Source: an uncultured Prolixibacteraceae bacterium
GTDB lineage: Bacteria > Bacteroidota > Bacteroidia > Bacteroidales > Prolixibacteraceae
Length of the DNA stretch: 64,000 nt
Direction: 5' to 3'
Assembly: GCA_937915865.1 (NCBI GenBank)
Contig: CALGIG010000057.1
Span: forward strand, 1 to 64,000
Shown: positions 60,715 to 64,000 of the stretch, in pieces
How positions within the stretch are numbered: the first letter of the stretch is position 1
Layout of the letters: each line of letters begins with the position of its first letter
Translations under genes and position numbers: made by a program
Notes under the pieces: generated by a model
What the model was told of the DNA's origin: nothing
Database searches by the model: none
The model's input: the letters and a program-made list of their open reading frames with translations, nothing else

Positions 60715-62744
60715 ATTAATGCTAACAAATTTTGAAGAAATTCATCAGTCGCATTTTCAGTAACTCTATTTTTCTTAAACTCTTCTATTGCCTGTTTCAA
60801 GTCAATTTCTTCTTCCGGTTCAAAGGTGTCCACGTAACGCGGTATGTTGAGGTTAAACTCGTTTTCTTCAAGTTCTTCCATATCCACTACCGAGAAGTAG
60901 CGTTTACGCAATTCAGGGTCTTGCAACATATTCGTGAGTTCCTGTTCCACATTATCAATAGCCAGGCGTTCTTTCTCGGCCTGTTCGTTGGCTGCTTTTA
61001 TTTTGGCTTCTTTCTGGGCAGCCAGTTTCTCGTAAGCCTCCTGCGCTTTTTCAACCAACACAAGCTGTGCATTGGTTGGCTTTTTGTCTTCTTTCCGTTT
61101 TTCGTCGATCACTTTTTGCGCCTGAAGCACTTTTTCGTTGGCCGCAAACAAGTCGTCGTTCAGTTCTTCCCTGATTTCCAAAAGCTTAAAATCAAGGTCC
61201 TCCTGAATCCGCATCCACAGCCTCGATTTTTGGGAGGTGATCCAGGCTTTGGCCAAATCCAGATCGCCCCACGATTCGAGAATCGTAGAAATGCGCAACA
61301 TATCGTGTGGCAACAGCGTGTTCATGTTGGCTTCTTCTTTGTACCAGCCCTCTTTGGCCGCGTAAACCATCAGCACCTGGTTTCTTCGTTCAGCCGGTTT
61401 ATCCTTGTTAATGAACAGAATTGCTCCCGGGATGGTTGTGCCATAGAATAAATTTCCGGGTAACACAATCACGGCGTCCACAATGTTGTACAATTCGGTA
61501 AACTCCCCATTTTCATCCACTTTTCCCTGGAGAAAGCCCCGGCGGATAAGGTATTCGTCGTCGGCCTTGCGCCTTTGTCCATCTTCCTCTTCGGTTTTTT
61601 CGGGTTGTCCCCTGAACAGAACGCCCTGCGGACAAACCACCCCAGCCTTACCGTGCTCATTGAGCGATGCCACAATGTGCTGAAGAAAAGCAAAATCGCC
61701 ATTCGAGAAAGGCGGAATGCCATATTCGAAGCGTTCATAAGGATCGCTGAATGTTTCCTTGCCAGGATATTCTTTTTGAGGCGAGCCGTCTTTCTTTTTA
61801 ACCGGGCTGCCTTTCTTGTCTTTTTTTACGTCGCCATTTTTCCACCAGTCTTCCTGTGAAAACGGGAAATTAGCCATTACCAAATCGAATTTTTTGATCG
61901 CCAATTCATTCTCCGGATCAAGAAATTTTGGGTCTTTAAGGGTATCGCCTTTTTTGATTTGGGCATCCAATCCATGCAAAATCATGTTGATGTTGCAGAT
62001 AGCCCAGGTATTCCAAACATCTTCCTGCCCGTAAATTCGGATTGCTTTGGTGTCGTTGTAATTCTCTTTGCAATATTTCGCCGCATTAATCAGGAATCCA
62101 CCAGAGCCACAGGTGGGGTCATACACTTCGTTCCCTTTTTGTGGCTTGAGGTAGCGAACAATGATATCGACAACTTCCTGTGGCGTGTAAAACTGACCGG
62201 CTGTGGTACCACCCTTGTTCTCGTCGGCAAATCGTTTGATGAGGTACTCATAGGCATCGCCCAGCACATCAACCGAAGCATTTTTATTGCTCAAATCAAC
62301 AGCATCCAGATAATTGATTAAGGAAGTCAACACCTCGGGGCTCAGCCGTTTGCCTCCCGAACCATCAGGAGCAGGTTCATTCCAACGAACCGTGTTGATT
62401 ACCCCTTTCAGTGCCGGATTTGCATCAGCAATGGTATTCACCGCTTTATGAAGCGATTCGTTCTTTTTGTCGGCAGTCGATTCCCGAACATCTTTCCAAT
62501 GATGCCCTTCAGGAATTTTAAAATCGTGCCCTTCGGCCAGTATTTTGTGAATTTGTTTTTGGTTTAACTTTCCATATTTGGCTTCCTCTTCCTTGATCAT
62601 ATTTTCAGACTCCCAACTGTAATTGTCCGACAGTCGTTTGAAAAATAAGAGTGAAAGAATGTATGATTTGTAGTCTTCCACTTTATCGCGGAGAATATCA
62701 GCCATTCCAAAGAGGGTACTACCCAGTGCCTGTTTCGTTATCAT
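60711..62744 (-). CDS. hsdM: Type I DNA methyltransferase (M subunit)
   Basis: A 677-residue adenine-N6 methyltransferase. SAM-binding motif: VYDPTCGSGGFLINAAKYC. Catalytic motif IV: FDLVMANFPFSQEDWW, an NFPF variant of NPPF/Y, which is usual in this subfamily. The N-terminal helical region (ALGSTLFGMADILRDKVED) and a long coiled coil near 560-620 link it to the S subunit. It is the first gene of the R-M cluster and overlaps hsdS. Confidence 0.95.
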   Translation of the reverse strand: MITKQALGSTLFGMADILRDKVEDYKSYILSLLFFKRLSDNYSWESENMIKEEEAKYGKLNQKQIHKILAEGHDFKIPEGHHWKDVRESTADKKNESLHKAVNTIADANPALKGVINTVRWNEPAPDGSGGKRLSPEVLTSLINYLDAVDLSNKNASVDVLGDAYEYLIKRFADENKGGTTAGQFYTPQEVVDIIVRYLKPQKGNEVYDPTCGSGGFLINAAKYCKENYNDTKAIRIYGQEDVWNTWAICNINMILHGLDAQIKKGDTLKDPKFLDPENELAIKKFDLVMANFPFSQEDWWKNGDVKKDKKGSPVKKKDGSPQKEYPGKETFSDPYERFEYGIPPFSNGDFAFLQHIVASLNEHGKAGVVCPQGVLFRGQPEKTEEEDGQRRKADDEYLIRRGFLQGKVDENGEFTELYNIVDAVIVLPGNLFYGTTIPGAILFINKDKPAERRNQVLMVYAAKEGWYKEEANMNTLLPHDMLRISTILESWGDLDLAKAWITSQKSRLWMRIQEDLDFKLLEIREELNDDLFAANEKVLQAQKVIDEKRKEDKKPTNAQLVLVEKAQEAYEKLAAQKEAKIKAANEQAEKERLAIDNVEQELTNMLQDPELRKRYFSVVDMEELEENEFNLNIPRYVDTFEPEEEIDLKQAIEEFKKNRVTENATDEFLQNLLALI

Positions 62745-63006
62745 CCTTGAATATTTTCCTTTCGATTTACTTGTACCATTTGATTAGTCATAATATGCTG
62801 ACTTAGATTGTCAAAAATAGGAAACTAAGAGCAGATAACCGGAAGGTCAAACCTAAATAATTATGAACAGAGGAAAGAGGATTTATAGGAGATGAACGAA
62901 TGAGAACAGTTAGCAGTCGCAGTGGTCAGGTTTCAAGTTGCAGTGAAAAGAAAAAACTATCAGGTCGGATAGACGCTACCACTTTGTTGAAAAAAGACCA
63001 AATTCA
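62745..63006. other. Region upstream of hsdM
   Basis: No gene is seen. It must hold the promoter of the minus-strand hsdM operon. A short run of AT-rich sequence near 62790-62850 is a candidate, but no clear TAnnTTTG box on the minus strand was assigned. Confidence 0.35.
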
Positions 63007-63365
63007 TTACAGCCATGGAATAAGATTAGAATATTTCTGGCCCTTTTCAACTAACGCCCCCAGGAACCGTGCAAAATCTTGAATGTCTCCGTCAACGCTA
63101 GCCCGTTCCAATGCTGCCATATAAGCATCCCTCTGCTCTACCGAACAACCGTCCAGGAATACCCGCCCGATGCCAGCATGGTATTGAATAGAAAACGCCC
63201 GAGACGACCATTACCATCCATATAGGGGTGAATATAGACAAAGATGAAGTGCCTCAGAACAGCCCGAACACCCGCATCCCCTTCACTGCGTAACAATTCA
63301 AACAGTGCAGAAATGGCATCACGCACTGCTTCAGGATTGAGCGTAGTATTTTTAGTATATGCTGT
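63007..63365 (-). pseudogene. Fic-domain protein, truncated and frameshifted
   Basis: The first part contains NPEAVRDAISALFELLRSEG and the Fic motif HPYMDGNGRLGRF in full. After WTVVR the frame ends at TAG (63138). In the next frame the peptide continues: VEQRDAYMAALERASVDGD and FARFLGALVEKG, ending at TAA 63007-63009. A stop (TAG at 63366-63368) also lies directly before the start, and the N-terminal 150 or more residues are absent. So the gene is a 3' fragment with an added frameshift. It sits between hsdM and the GH97 gene. Confidence 0.8.
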
Positions 63366-63766
63366 CTATTTATTTTTAATCAAGGCTCTATCAATACTTT
63401 CATCGATTAAAGCAATACTTACTTTGTGCCTTGCAGATATTAAAAAACATGATTTACTCAATGGAAGAAGGAGCCATCCTGTTGAAAGTAGTGTTTAACT
63501 CCTTCAAAAGAGTATTTAAGATCTCATCCATTATCAGCAGCATTTTCTTAAAGAATGACTGCTGGTAAAATAAATTGGTTTGTATCCAGCTTCAGCTGTG
63601 ACCGGTTAAAACAACTGAATATTTTCCGTCAAATCTGGAGTTCACGGACTATTGAACCCGGTTCAGGGTTTCGGTGCCAAGGCTTTTTCCAATGAGAAGA
63701 AGAAAATAGGTGGTTTGTTGACTGGTTTGAACTTGATAAATCATTAATAAAAGATAAATATCACTT
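63366..63766. other. Non-coding gap at right side
   Basis: About 400 bases with no supported gene; short plus-strand frames are antisense to the Fic remnant. The last part lies just after the 3' end of the GH97 gene. It may contain parts of the lost Fic N-terminus, but I could not read them. Confidence 0.35.
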
Positions 63767-64000
63767 TCATAATTTCCTGATTTTACCAACCCAACCACCA
63801 CCTGGTGCCAACTGAATTTTGAGTGACGAAGTGTTGCTTATTTCCAAAAATTCATGCTGGTAATCACTGGCATACCTGTCGGCATTTATTCCGTCTTTGT
63901 AGATTTCAATCTCAAATTTTCCTTCGTTCAGAAAGGAACAGTCAACCGTAAACTCCCGGGGAGTCCAGTCATTCATTGCCCCGAGATAGTAATTGCCATC
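63767..64000 (-). CDS. Glycoside hydrolase family 97, C-terminal end (partial)
   Basis: The minus-strand frame continues off the right edge. The peptide runs GNYYLGAMNDWTPREFTVDC (start of the visible part), then SFLNEGKFEIEIYKDGINAD, RYASDYQ, and the end LAPGGGWVGKIRKL. This matches the C-terminal beta-domain of GH97 alpha-glucosidases/galactosidases (SusB type), which have DWTPRELxxDxSFL and KxxxxxDGxNAxRxAxDY. The catalytic barrel lies outside the window. Confidence 0.85.
   Translation of the reverse strand, partial: DGNYYLGAMNDWTPREFTVDCSFLNEGKFEIEIYKDGINADRYASDYQHEFLEISNTSSLKIQLAPGGGWVGKIRKL

Noticed and set aside
63244..63498. A plus-strand frame of 84 codons
   Set aside because: Its first half is antisense to the Fic remnant, and the rest shows no recognisable domain.

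Overview
The window is chromosomal DNA from a Bacteroidota bacterium, most likely of the Marinilabiliales/Prolixibacteraceae type. The signs are a GldA-type ABC ATPase, the long Bacteroidota form of IspG, a DUF4296 lipoprotein, a long LspA, a GH97 C-terminus at the right edge, and promoter-like TAnnTTTG boxes (e.g. upstream of marR). This placement is inference from gene families, not from a marker gene.

Layout. 0.3-3.8 kb: a minus-strand cluster of four membrane proteins, including a SecD-like protein and a site-2-protease-like protein that lacks its catalytic motifs. 4.3-11.1 kb: a large propeller/coiled-coil membrane regulator, an outer-membrane protein, a POT-family transporter and a radical SAM protein. 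11.2-14.2 kb: a barrel-less amidohydrolase relative, a DUF4296 lipoprotein, a cobalamin riboswitch with no cobalamin gene behind it, an antitoxin with a broken toxin, and radA. 14.4-20.2 kb: a Tat-exported GHL10-like hydrolase, panC-panD, a S41 protease, a DUF2147 protein and an outer-membrane protein. 20.3-26.6 kb: a MarR-controlled tripartite RND efflux operon. 26.9-31.5 kb: a degenerate trypsin-fold protein and a mtnA-aldolase-mtnP operon that looks like a 5'-deoxynucleoside salvage (DHAP shunt) route. 31.5-43.1 kb: housekeeping genes (ispG, gldA, metK, a PhoR/PhoB-like pair, ileS, a DksA/TraR-like protein, lspA). ileS carries an in-frame insertion of palindromic repeat DNA.

43.1-51.7 kb: an integrated element in a CAU-anticodon tRNA, bounded by a perfect 48-bp direct repeat. 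It has a tyrosine integrase, an excisionase-like HTH protein, a replication-type winged-helix protein, a standalone HsdR_N-like nuclease and small secreted or membrane cargo. No relaxase is visible. Ahead of the cargo operon, on the minus strand at 47461-47605, lies a strongly patterned RNA candidate. It has nested helices, an H-type pseudoknot, and a terminator whose 3' arm can alternatively pair with an upstream segment, so it looks like an uncharacterised attenuator or riboswitch-like leader.

51.7-64 kb: a patch of scrap DNA with an IS21-type remnant, then a minus-strand defence cluster: hsdM-hsdS, a HigB/HigA-ImmA toxin-antitoxin pair, hsdR, a YgjP-type metallopeptidase and an AlbA/Schlafen-domain protein with a 12-bp in-frame tandem repeat. 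A frameshifted Fic pseudogene and the 3' end of a GH97 glycosidase close the window.
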